The position numbers were made by a program, and so were the translations under genes. The notes below the pieces were generated by a model. That model saw only the letters and a list, made by a program, of their open reading frames with translations. It was not told the DNA's origin and did no database searches. A stretch of 64,000 bases of DNA from Gonapodya prolifera JEL478 (Eukaryota > Monoblepharomycota > Monoblepharidomycetes > Monoblepharidales > Gonapodyaceae): positions 186,001-250,000 of the forward strand of contig KQ965779.1 in the NCBI GenBank assembly GCA_001574975.1. The letters are read 5' to 3'. Positions 31,797 through 42,940 of this stretch are shown in pieces (position 1 is the first letter of the stretch; every line of letters starts with the position of its first letter).

Positions 31797-34700
31797 CTAC
31801 AGCACCTTGCATCAAGGCTGTGCAACTAGATACAGTAGAGCATTCTGAGCTCATAAAAGACCACATCACAAGAGGTGAATGGTGAGAGCTTCCACATGAG
31901 CTGTCTGAGTTCCATGAAGACTTTGCTAGAACTAAGGATCCTGATGGCAACAAACTTTGGATACCCTATGCCACATGCAAATTAATGACCTGCTCCACAT
32001 TGAAAGGAATGCACAAAAGCAGCACACCAGGCTATGTGTTGTCAGCTGCACTGCAACAACAGTGGTACCTGTTACTGCCAATTCAGAAGAAGTTCTTCAA
32101 GAGGAAGAGGTTGAAGTTGAGGGCAAACAACAATGATAATGAGGATGTGGGATTGTTTGCAGAACATATTGATGAGGGAGATGATCAGCACTCACCACAC
32201 ATACTAAGCCTTGTAGCAGCTCTCTAAAGGCCTGGAAGGATGGCAGCAAAATACCCACAGTTTCATGATGTGGTAAATTGCATTCCACATCTCCATTTGA
32301 TGGAGCTGACATCTTGAAATATGGGGTACCTGGCCATTCTCCAGAAGAGCTACTCAGGCTTGGGTATTGACCTGACAGTGAAAAGGGATTTGATTACATG
32401 CCAAAGCTCCCAAAAGATCCTAGTAATTGACTTTTCATTTTGTCACACATGGTGGCACTTGTTGCAAAATCACACTATGGGATACTCCTGGTGCGCAACT
32501 TCATTAATGAGGCATATGGTGGTGGAGTTTGGAAGTCAAGCAGTAACAAAGCATTTGTTGAAATGGCAGCTGAGATTACTACAGAGCGGACAAACCCTGA
32601 AATCATGACATGGACATGTATGTTTGCTGCTGATCATGAGCAAGAGAATATGAACTACGTTGAGCTTCAGAAAAACAACTGCCTTGATATAGCCATTGAT
32701 GGGAAATCACCTCAAGAATTCAAAGATACATGGCACAAAAGGGGTGTTGGTGACTATTGCCTGTCTTTCCAAGGAATGTGGTGGAAACCTCAATGGGATT
32801 GACAATGCAGCAACGCAAGTGTTGGCTCAGAAGGAATTCCAAAAAGATCTTTGGATTGTCATGCTTATAACAGAGCATGTCAAAGCCCAAACTAAGAGAG
32901 ATGCAAGGTGAAAACGGAAGTTGACCTCCAAAGCACAAGATGGGAACACAGGGAGTCAACCTGACAGGGATCCACTGGGGAAAAGGCGCAAGACGTTGTA
33001 GCATATGTTGAGGAAGGGTGGATGACTGATGTCATTATGTTACAGATGGTCTGTGATGGAGGGGAAGACAAGATTGGGTCCAACAAAACGTTTGATAATA
33101 GGATTCTGGGCAGATTGGATAAACTCATTTTCAAGGGAAATATAATGACTTCCACACTTCCAAAATCCACCAGAAGCCATGTGGAGGAGAGCATTACCTT
33201 CCTCATGGTAAACAGCCATATTGCACATAAGGTTCTGTCAATTAGAGAACATCATTTGATGGCAAAGTTTGCCATTTGAATGTTCTCCCTTTTCCAACAT
33301 GCAGTGTCTGAGTGGTCCATGTTGTTTAATGTCAGGCACAACATGGCAAACAGCTCCATGGATCTTGATTCTCTTGCCATGGTCAGGGCAGTAGCTACAT
33401 GGATATGTTGAGGTTCACAATAATTTGTCAAAGGTAGTTAAACTCACCTTTGTAGTGAACTCACAAACTTTTCTTTTTGATGATCCAACTAAGCACAAAA
33501 AGATTTGCAAATTCATAATAGTACTCTGTTGGATGAGAGCATAAAGGCAAGAAGTTGCAACCCAATGTTCCAGAAATGATCTGGGAAGTTTAAAGTCACT
33601 GTCTGAGATTCTACCTCACATCCTGTTCTTGCTTCAACTGGTTCAGCTTCTGTTTCTTCATCCAATTGCTGCTGCTGGACACTTGCTGATGAAGCTTTGC
33701 TCCCTTGGCTGCTCATGTAAGCATGAATTCAACAACTGGAGGTTGTCAAGTGCTCTACAGACAGTTTGAGATTTAAAATCATTTATGCCTTCTTAAGGGA
33801 CATGTGTACATACCAGACATTGTTGATTGGTCAGAGCAGGCATTGGATTGGGTATCCTGATTTGGCAAACTGTCATGAAGAGAGGGTGAATTCTTATTTG
33901 AGCTTGGGTTTCTGGTCACTGTGAAAGCAGAGGTGCTGGATTCCTTTGCTTGCTTTCCCTTCTTCTTGTCACATGGCAGTGCAGTCTGCCTAGTACATGT
34001 ACTTCCTTTGAAATGTCAAATCTGAAACACAAATGCCTGATATGCAAAAACATAATCTGGGAATAATAGTTTTGTCACAGTGATAGTCATGGCTTCTTGC
34101 AAAATGTTTTGGCTCACCTCAGCCATAGCACTATAGTCTTTCCCATTTCCTGACCCTGTCCAATGTGCAACCCAATGAGGGCTGATCTTTACTCAAACAG
34201 CATTTTGTGGGACTGCCCAGATAATGGCTTCAAGTTTCACCATTGATTCATCAGATGACAGGAAAAACTTACTGTTGAGTGCATTATATTTCAGTGGACC
34301 TAGAGGGAAGGCATGGAGAAGCTCTTGTGGGGCATCTTGATGGGGTTGGAATCCAAGGGTGAAGAAAAACGAATTCTGATGTACTCCTTCATCTTGCGGG
34401 GCCTTGAGACCCAGGTGAGCACAATGTTGCTCAGTGTTACCAAGCCCACCAAGTTGCAAGACTGGTAATACCACATTACCCTGCTGGCATCAAGTCTGCT
34501 TTCATGATTCTATTACCAAAGCCTGTTGGGATTTCTGAACATTTTGCTTTAATTACTGGCATTAACATACTTACTTCCTGGAGACAATGTAATTTTGATT
34601 CACTTGCTCTTACCCTTCCAATTTCAAGTGGACATGAGGCATCTCCATCACAACACATACAGTGTGGCCCACTGGCTGACGTACTCTGCTTAACAGAACA

Positions 34701-36300
34701 TATTGTATAATGCCTTGGTGCATCTGCATCAACATGGCCAATGCAACCTGCAACAAACACTTGTTGACAAAGCCTGCATGCCAGCAGAAGAAACCTTTGT
34801 TAAGCTTTGAAATTGAGCTTCCAAGTATTGCAGCTGCCATCTGCAGTGTTTTGATTGGAAGGAATGCAGTTGAGACAAATACCTGAAATGCAAAAGTTAA
34901 TGAGTAATGACATTGCATTTTCCCAATCACTGAAACAAAGTTTGCACTGGTTTGTCAAAATATTGTTCTGCTTGTAACCAATTCTAAGGAAATGGATACC
35001 AAAGTTTTCTGCATAGTTGTACCATTTACTGGAAGCTCATCTCTGCAGAATTTTTGATCATTTGATCAGCCATGCAACAAAAAATCCTGCAAAAGCTTAT
35101 GTAAAGATTCCCAAAGGGTTAGGTAGATGTGGACAACCTTGTGACTCCACCTTGAATGGTGGAGGTTTCAAAAAGCACTCAAAAGTTGTTCCAATGAAAG
35201 CTTCTCTGGGACACAGTTCCCTTGCTCTCTCCCAGTCCCACATTTAATTTGGCCAGCCAGAATAAAGTTGGATAGAGACCTGTGAGGTTCAGCAAGAGAA
35301 TTTTTGGTCTGCAGTGTTCTCTGAGCAACTGCTGCAGACATAGGGAACAGGTAGGACCTTGTCATATCCACATAATATCCCTGAGTGTCCTCCATCTGAA
35401 TGGCAAGAATCTTCATGATCAAGTCACCACCATTGTCCATCTCCAGAAATTGTGTTATGAGCCCAATACCAATGGTGCTACACAACTGAGGTGAGCTGCA
35501 CAAGCCTGTAAACTGCAGGAACATGTATGTGTGATCAAATATACATAACAAGTTGTAATGTGCATGGAACTCACCTACAGGAACGTGATGCCAAACTTAG
35601 GGCATGTCCTGCAGGTGTGCACACATAAACCCGTGGCCACAGTAGTTGCGCAGCAGCTAGTACCAAGCACTCATACTACTCTATATACTCATGTTAGTGG
35701 ATGTCAGTGTGACAAATGGGAGTATGTCCATCAGCAACAATCTCAACAAAATCCCCTACCCAGAGGGTGCAATCACTACCCAGAACTACCAAGTTGCAGC
35801 TCTGGTAAGCACTTTTTGTATGCCACTTTGTTGCTTGTCTTGGACCAGTCAAACCTCCCAAAAGTTGATCTCATGGAGGTGTTGAATCATCTGTGCAAGG
35901 TTTGGGTTGCCAAAAACAAGGGATGCAATCTGGAAAATGTCCAAATGGTACATTTTGGTGCTGGAGGAGCCAGGATGGTTGTTTTTAGAATAGTGTTCCA
36001 GAGAGAAGATGGGATCCATCATGAAACTTCCAGCAGGTTTGTAAACATGGGGAAGTAGTCATGTGGGCAATTTTGGGCAGTTGCAATCAGAAAGTGAACA
36101 GCGCAGAGCTGATATTCCAACAGATTGAGATGCTGTGACCAGGCAAGGTTGACAAACAGGAACTCCAGGATAGATTGAACAGTCTTTGATCCATCATTGA
36201 AGGTGAACCCAATTCCAGCCCTGAACTGCTTTTGGCCTGTTCCAGACTGTATGGTGCCTTGGCATCTTTGTTGAATGGAGAGGTGCTACAATCATGAGGG
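31797..36300. repeat. CpG-depleted island with scrambled ORF remnants
   Basis: By direct reading there is no CG dinucleotide at all from 31797 to 32493, nor from about 33091 to 34369, and only scattered ones elsewhere up to about 36300. TG and CA are abundant. Flanking genes have many CG per 100 bp. Open frames of 70-170 codons occur on both strands. Examples are plus 32440-32802 (YGILLVRNFINEAYGGG), minus 34193-34474, minus 35168-35551 and plus 35558-36058. None is a recognisable domain, and frames change often. Best explanation: an old transposon or other insertion eroded by deamination of methylated CpG. A CpG-poor foreign source is the alternative. Ends are approximate. Confidence 0.65.
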
Positions 36301-36505
36301 TCATGTTGAGGGAGCGATGTCTGTCAACACTTTATAATCATGTCAAGAACGTCCAGCAGGCCAAGCATCTCAGTACGTACAGTCTTGTTGTCCAAAAGGT
36401 CCTTGTCACTGTCCACCCATTCCTCATTGCTGCCAGGGTCTTGACCCAACTGTGACATTTCCAGCCAAGTGACACAAGACCACGAACAAATACACAATGC
36501 AGGAC

Positions 36506-36748
36506 TCACCACGGCATCATTTTCATAATCCGCTGACAAAGATCCAGCTCCAAGTTCATGGGAAGGTTTTTGCAAAGGCGATTCCCGTGAGTTTTCATCC
36601 TGAATGGACTCTTCGAACAACCCTTTGCAATCCCTGTCCTCTCAATGCTGCGGATAGATACTTTGTGCTTCTTCGAATTCTCGTGGTATTTGAGATGCGA
36701 TGGTGCTGTTGATGTCAATCGAGGAGTATTGCGGCACAGGTCACACAT
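36506..36748 (-). CDS. possible zinc-finger-like exon, uncertain
   Basis: An 80-codon minus-strand frame begins with CDLC and contains HLKYHENSKKH, giving a Cys-x2-Cys plus His pair spacing that resembles a U1-type zinc finger. It lies just outside the CpG-poor block and has normal CpG content. No second exon or family could be assigned, and it may be a gene fragment. Confidence 0.3.
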   Translation of the reverse strand: MCDLCRNTPRLTSTAPSHLKYHENSKKHKVSIRSIERTGIAKGCSKSPFRMKTHGNRLCKNLPMNLELDLCQRIMKMMPW

Positions 36749-37228
36749 TATGCCACCTGGGACAACGACCGTTCACGGAGGATGGGCTTGCGACCCCCGC
36801 TTCGCTTTTGAAGCTCGCGGCATAGAATATTTCGGCGAAAGAGCTTGTCGTTGTTCAAGGGGTGAATGCAATTGGTCTCCTTGAACTCCCTGTATTATTG
36901 GTTTCGATAGTTAACTCTAGGAAGCTCTCTATGACGCGCTAGGATAAGCTAGTCTTAGCGACAGCTAGGACTAGTGTAGGGCCCAATCGGAAACACTGGG
37001 ATTTACGAGGTGCGATGGGATTGTCTAGGAAATATCTGGGCGTATAACTTGAGATAATCCCGCTGCGGTCAGACTCCCCTTGTCGGGAGACTCGTTTCGT
37101 GAGCCTTAGTCTATAAAACGATGCCCAATGCGGCACCTTATAACTGCAATTATGGCTCTCGCAGCACTCTATGTCGCACTTCCGGAGCTTTCAAGAAACA
37201 TCACTCGACGCGCATTCACCTCGTTTTC

Positions 37229-38144
37229 AAAACAAGCAATGGCTCCAATTCAGCTCTACTCTTTCCCAACGCCGAATTGGACAAAAGCTTGGAATCGCTC
37301 TTGAGGAGCTCGGGATTCCGTACGAGCCCCATGTTATCAACATCATGAAAGGAGAATCCGCCACCCCGATCTTCGACCTGGACTTTGCTCCATTGCTCAA
37401 CCGTTTCGTAATTCCGTAGGAGACATTAAGACTCCCGAATTCACCGCTGTGAACCCTAACCAAAAGATTCCCGCGATTGTTGACCCCGACGGCCCCAAGC
37501 CAATCTCAATTTTCGAGTCTGGCGCGATCCTCTTGTACCTTGCCGAAAAGACCGGAAAGCTTCTTCCCAAGGACCCTAGAGAAAAGTGGCAAGTCGTAGA
37601 ATGGGTGTTCTGGCAGGTATATCGTTGTTTTCTTGGAGGTACACACCTCAGTATCTCAACAGTTTATCCTTCCAGATGGCAGGACTCGGACCGATGTTCG
37701 GGACAGTTCTGCCACTTCTACAAGTTTGCCCCTCAAAAGATTGAAGTAAGTGGTTGCGTTTCGCTTTGACTGCACCGATTGCCGATCTGGAGACTGATGG
37801 TTGCCAAATCAAGTACGCCATTGACAGGTACACCGTCGAGTCGAAACGATTGCTCGGAGTGTTGGATAAGCAGCTCGAGGGACACGACTACGTTGTCGGC
37901 AACGAGTACACAATCGCAGATATTGCCATTGTGACCTGGGTTGACGTTCTGACCGGCTTTTATCAAGGTTGGCACCACTGATTTGTTAGTTTTCTTGAAT
38001 ATCCATCACTAAAGCCGTGCGATTGTTCAACTTTTCAGCGGGTGACCATCTTTCAGTTTCAGAATTCAAGAATGTAGCGGAGTGGTCGAAGAGAGTCAAT
38101 GCTCGTCCTGCGGTGCAGAAGGGAACTATCGTGTGCATGCCTTA
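37229..38144 (+). pseudogene. glutathione S-transferase, Ure2p-like, with two frameshifts
   Basis: Glutathione-conjugating enzyme of the fungal Ure2p-like class. The start MAPIQLYSFPTPN is the thioredoxin-fold strand. Then one extra T in CCGAATTGGACAAAAG shifts the frame, and GQKLGIALEELGIPYEPHVIN continues in the next frame. The next exon, from about 37410, carries DIKTPEFTAVNPNQKIPAIVDPDGP and SIFESGAILLYLAEK. The donor before it would have to be GA (MKG|GAGAAT), so GT has been lost. In exon 3 (37676 on) an extra G in ATGTTCGGGACAG shifts FGQFCHFYKFAPQ. The C-terminal helical part (YAIDRYTVESKRLLG to the stop at 38144) is intact. Three lesions suggest a dead gene. Assembly errors could explain the single bases but not easily the donor. 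Confidence 0.75.
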
Positions 38145-38257
38145 GCTTGGTGTAGAAACTATTTTAGCTGTCATTTCACTTCCTCAATCATGAATGGAAA
38201 TTTAGCCGCCACACTCCAAGCAATTCAGGCCCCACCCAACTCCCCCTCACGCAGCGC

Positions 38258-39353
38258 ATGATACCCAATCCAATGGAAATCAGATTCGGGTCCGAACGCG
38301 GGCCACAGATTTCCAACCTGCAGGAGAACAAGGCGGCTCACTCGTTATCTTTCACCCTCTCGAACGTGGACCTGTCCTTCGCCAACGCCCTCCGGAGAAC
38401 AATGATTGCCGATGTTCCGACCATGGCTATCGACTTGGTGCAGATTAAGTCGAACACGTCGTCGCTGGCGGACGAGTTTATCACCCACAGGCTCGGACTC
38501 ATTCCTCTGGTCTCCCACGGTGGGTCCCAGCTAGACTCACAAGAAACCAGAATGTTTGCTAATCGTTGTGTTCTTTGCTGCTGCCTGGGTGGCCTCGCTC
38601 ACGATTCGTCCTTGTGGGCAGAATTCATCCGTTTCAACAAAACCACGGACTGCTCCTGCGCCGAATACTGTCCCAACTGCTCCGTCGAGCTCACACTGCG
38701 CGCTCGATGCGCCAATGAGGACCAGATGGAGGTCACGTCGCGCTCGTTCGTTTCGTCGCACAACGTGGTAAAGCCTGTCATTGGCACGGGCCGGGACGCG
38801 TACACGGGCCTGGGTGCAGCCGACGATGACGATCCAGGAATCTTGATTGTAAAACTGCGGAAGGGGCAGGAGATTGATTTCCGGTGCATTGCAAAAAAGG
38901 TGAGTTGGTCGAGATTTATAAATGGAGCTGTGAAAACGAACCCACGAACGTTTGGCCTACTCTTAGGGGACGGGCAAAGAGCACGCTAAATGGTCTCCCT
39001 GTGCCGCAGTCTCCTTCGAGTACGACCCACACAACAAACTCCGGTAAGCGGGCAACATTGCCACGAATTTCGGTCGAACTCTCTCACCCGCCATGTCCTC
39101 CAGCCACACCACGTACTGGTACGAAGACTCCGCCGCCGCTGAATGGCCTCTCTCCCTGAACGCCCAACTGGAACCTGCCCCTGCGCAAGACGCACCGTTT
39201 GACTACAAAGCCCAGCCCACAACGTTCTACTTCAACGTGGAGACCACGGGAGCGCTTGAGCCGGCGGACGTGGTGCTCTGGGCGATGAGGACGCTGCAAG
39301 CCAAGTTGGCTCTTGTGGTGAAGGAATTGAGGGATGGCGCTGGAGATGTTTGA
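38258..39353 (+). CDS. RPB3: RNA polymerase II subunit RPB3
   Basis: Third-largest core subunit of RNA polymerase II. It pairs with RPB11 like the bacterial alpha dimer and seeds enzyme assembly. Four exons: 38258-38519, 38622-38899, 38967-39043 and 39104-39353, with closing phases. Conserved blocks: FANALRRTMIADVPTMAID, DEFITHRLGLIPL, the zinc loop DCSCAEYCPNC, then [31 protein letters not shown] and VSFEYDPHNKLRHTTYW. It ends with a helix (VLWAMRTLQAKLALVVKEL) that matches the dimer helix. Length of about 288 residues is normal. Next to the GST remnant on the same strand and convergent with TOA1. Confidence 0.96.
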
Positions 39354-39859
39354 ACGATTTAGTTTTCTTGTATGCGAAGAATACCGCACCCGGCTTCGAA
39401 AAGTGTTCGCTTAGGGCGGAGCCACTATTACGAAAATTGCGAAAATTGCGAGTCATTCTTGAGAACCGCCACATGGAAGCTTCCATGAACTGAATGGCAA
39501 GGGCTGGGAGGAGTTCAGCACAATTGTATCACCTCGTACCGAAAGCGATTTTCACAGGTGCCTATGACAGAGAAAGAAATTTGTGGATTTCAAATGGCTG
39601 CTGGTCATTTTATCGACGGCGTACAATTGCGAAGATCTCTTCCACCCTCCACAGGAAACAGAACGAGCCCAGTCATTTGAACTATGGAAAATGAAAGTGT
39701 CGCTTCAACAGTTTTCTGAGCAATATTCGTCAATGTTTGAATTAAATGCAAAGATTATATCCATCTGTTTCTAAAATATGATGGCGGCCTCCTCCAACTG
39801 CAGGGGCGCCTCATACGGCAGGAGCCCCGCATCGAAACTTCGTTCGCCGAAACATGTAG
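39354..39859. other. intergenic between convergent RPB3 and TOA1
   Basis: No gene seen. AT-rich 3' flanks of both genes. Confidence 0.5.
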
Positions 39860-41362
39860 CTACCACTCGAAGTCCCCATTGGCTCTGTGAAACAAGTAAT
39901 CCTTCCCGGCAACGCTCAACACCCCGTCTCGGAAACCGCACCGCCACTTATTCCTTGTCCGCTGCACCTTGTCGTACTGGCACAGACACAAGTCCGACTC
40001 CTCTGCCTCGTCGCCAGACGAGTCCGAGTCGAGGTCAGAGCCGATACCGTCGGAGCCGGCACCGTCCTGTAAAAACACGAGTCGCTCGGTCAATCGGTCG
40101 AAGAGATTAACGCATTCTTTCACACACCGCTCCATCGTCCTCTTCCTCTTCATCTTCATTTACGTCGCCGTCGACTTGAGGTATGGTTGGCGGACGCGTA
40201 TTCGTGGACGCTGTAGCAGCAACGCTTCCCTCGTCCGATACAGCCGAATTGGCATGCAGCTTGCACCTTCGCCTGTCCTTTTTCCTTCCTCGCACCGGGA
40301 CTGTAGAAGCTTGGGTATCATCCGCTCCCCCAGATGTTTCTCCTTCATTCCCGCCACCAGCAACCAACGCTGCCCTCAGCTCTGCTGTCTCCCGAGACCG
40401 CTGGGCATATATCGATGCAGCTTGACGATTGAAGGCAAGGTCGGCAGCCTAGCAAGAATCACTGTGGTAAGTTGCTCGATGATGGTGGTTCGAATGCAAG
40501 CCAACCTCGCGACTCAGCGATGTCTCAACTCCCTCCTCAACGGTGTCCTCCTGAGAACCCTCGTCCCCAGCGTCTACGTCCGCCGGGCCATCCACTTGAG
40601 GAAAACGGCGTTGTTGCTGTTGCTTTTGTTGTGCAAGCTGTATATATTGCAGTAGCTGAGGATTAAGAGTACCCGAAGCGCTGGTTTGTTGTTGGAGAAT
40701 CTGGCAAGGTGTGTACAGAAGTATCGACGGTAGAGGCATGGAAGAATTGAGTATCGTGGGTGATACCTCGAAACCCCCTCCCACCCCACCCCACATTCTG
40801 AGCTTGTGCATACGCCATTTGAGACGGAACCGGAGGCCGTTGAGCAGGTTGAGCCCCCGCCTGCACGTATCCTCCGAACTCGCTCTTTATGAGAGGTGTG
40901 GAGGAGCTGGCAGACGACTGTCGTGCGTTTCCCGCTGATCCAGCAGCCGCACCACCAGCCGTCTGCTGGGCGTACAACTTGCTCAGCTGAGCCAGAGTAA
41001 TCTGACCATTAGGAAGCTGCAACTGAGGCTCCGCAGCTGGCTGCGCGATGGCCTCGGCTTGAGCAGGGGCAGGGTCGACGAACTCGGCACCGGACACAAA
41101 GTCTGCTGGGAAATTGGCGACTCCGGAGTTCATCACCTTGTTCTCCCACGTCTCCAAGCGTTGAAGTGATGGTAAGCGAGTGGTACGTTGGTCAGGCTGC
41201 TCGCTCCCCGTGGCGTCGCGGATAGAAAAGACTCACCATTTCAAGTTCGTGGAGAACGTTCTCCTCGATGCCCACGTTCGCGAACTCGGGTCGCAACTTG
41301 TCGATAACGTCCTCAATAATGGACTTGTACACGCTCACGACGATTTGATTCATGGACGCCAT
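39860..41362 (-). CDS. TOA1: TFIIA large subunit (alpha/beta)
   Basis: Large subunit of general transcription factor IIA, which stabilises TBP on the TATA box. Five exons: 41362-41237, 41151-40795, 40700-40506, 40448-40128 and 40066-39860. All are multiples of three and give 401 residues. The N-terminal four-helix-bundle part reads VYKSIIEDVIDKLRPEF then TWENKVMNSGV. The middle is Gln/Pro/Ala-rich (QLAQQKQQQQRR) and acidic. The C-terminal beta-barrel part reads CLCQYDKVQRTRNKWRCGF then GVLSVAGKDYLFHRANGDFEW, the typical last residues of the family. I start at 41362 because the Met there leads straight into the helix. A longer in-frame start at 41425 would nearly touch the stop of the upstream PARG-like gene at 41446. 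Confidence 0.95.
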
Positions 41363-41445
41363 CGTCTCTTGGAAAGTGGTGGACACGGTGACAGAATTCT
41401 TGAGGACACTGCCGCTTGTGACCATAGCGTTGAAACTTCGAATAA

Positions 41446-42707
41446 CTAAATTTCCACTCCTTCTAGTTCTTCACGGAATACATCGTAGTTGCCCTCTCCT
41501 TTAGGATCCATTACCGCACACACAACGCGCTTCCAGCGTCCTTTGAACTCTTCCTCCGAACAAATTTGATGAAAAAGGGTGGTCATGTGCTCTGGTGGGT
41601 TAAAAAATGCCCTGGATTTCATGTTTATGATTTAAACGAGTGGATGTCCTGCCCCAAAAAACCAATCGGTGAATCATCAACCCACCCGCACCCAAACGCT
41701 CCAAGAACAAGAGAATCGTTCCCATTGTCCACAGAAAATCTGAGAATGGTACGTATTTTGTCCTTGGTGAGTGCAGTGTCAGATTCGTTCAGTTGATGCC
41801 ACAACGAGCCCTCGGGGCGAACAATTCGTGGGAAAATGATTGCCGCAGCCTAGAAAAACCAGCTGTATGTCGTTATTGTACGACTGATATCGCAATGAGA
41901 ACGTTTACTGCAACAAAATCGGCAAAGAAGCGTTCACTAGTTGGTAAAGCCGATACCTCTCGTGAGAGTTGCCACGGAATGCAAGTACCCCAGGGCAGCA
42001 AATTGCTCCTGTGGGTGCAATTGGATACGTCCAGCTTCGGTTGGGGTCCATGTTCAGGTGATTCGAAAGCGACAGGTCTTCGAGACACCGATATATCAAT
42101 TCGCGATTGGAGATCCATTCGAAGAAACAACTGTAATGACACACTTACCGTATGTGGAACGATAGAACATTTGATCCTCCTGCGCTCGAGCTCCTCTCAG
42201 CCAACCACCACCGGGAATGTCGGGATTCGCCACTTAAGTTTTACGATCAAAGACGTCAGTCAACCTCACACAATCTTCGAACGGTCTTCGTGCAGGCATA
42301 AAGCGCATTTCTGACCCCCTGCATCCACAACACTCACTATTCAGCACAAGTGGTCTCAATCTCGGTTGAACTCCGGCGGCCGCAACAGATTCACCCCCAT
42401 CACCCCCAGTCTTTGGCCCGAACATCACTTCCCGTGTCACGTCCAGCGTGTCGCCATTGATGACCTCCACACGTACGGGGGGGGGGGGGAGTCGTTGATC
42501 GGGCTTCAAAGGTGTGAGAGGCGATGTCGAGGCGTTTTGGTCCTGCGGATGTTTTCGATCAGGGTGGGTACTCCTCGAGGAGGGAGGCGAAGTGGGAGCG
42601 TGTGCTTGATGAAAGAGAGTCCACGGAGGAGAAAATGCAGGGGGGGAGTATGTAGGATTGGTTGGGTATAAGTTTTGGAACGGCTGATTTGAACCTTGGT
42701 CCGTCAA
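41446..42707 (-). CDS. microbial-type PARG / TIGR02452-like macrodomain-fold protein
   Basis: Related to proteins of the microbial-type poly(ADP-ribose) glycohydrolase domain, which act on ADP-ribose linkages. Five exons: 42707-42338, 42232-42149, 42077-41938, 41849-41686 and 41611-41446. Phases close and give 307 residues. Family blocks: RPLVLNMANPDIPGGGWLRGARAQEDQMFYRSTY, which holds the PGGG loop and the two acidic residues of the QED motif; WTYPIAPTGAICCPGVLAF; then NDSLVLGAFGCGAFFNPPEHM. The N-terminal 80 residues are Pro/Ser-rich and poorly defined. An adjacent frame also shows protein-like sequence there, so the first exon is the least certain. Lies 83 bp upstream of TOA1 on the same strand. 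Confidence 0.82.
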
Positions 42708-42940
42708 AGTTTGTTGAAATGGCGGGAGGATAAGGTGGAAAATGATGGGAACGGGTAGGTAATAAACGGTTCAATGTATCGTCATCGAACCAGAGGAGGT
42801 AGCCGAATCAATTGATTCAAATGCGTCGAAAATGTGAAACCCATACATATCAGCTCCAAGCCTCAATCCATCGTCCAGCAGACTCTCAGCAGAGTATGCG
42901 AGTATCCGGAAAGAAGTTCATCTTGGCGATGCCATTATTC

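Noticed and set aside
34476-34760. Minus-strand EIPTGFG resembling a helicase Walker A loop
   Set aside because: The following residues (NRIM) lack the required GK[ST], and no other helicase motif is found nearby.
42479-42491. Run of 13 G in the PARG-like first exon as a frameshift
   Set aside because: The frame from the Met at 42707 runs through the tract and joins all later exons in phase, so no shift is needed, though the run length itself may be misread.
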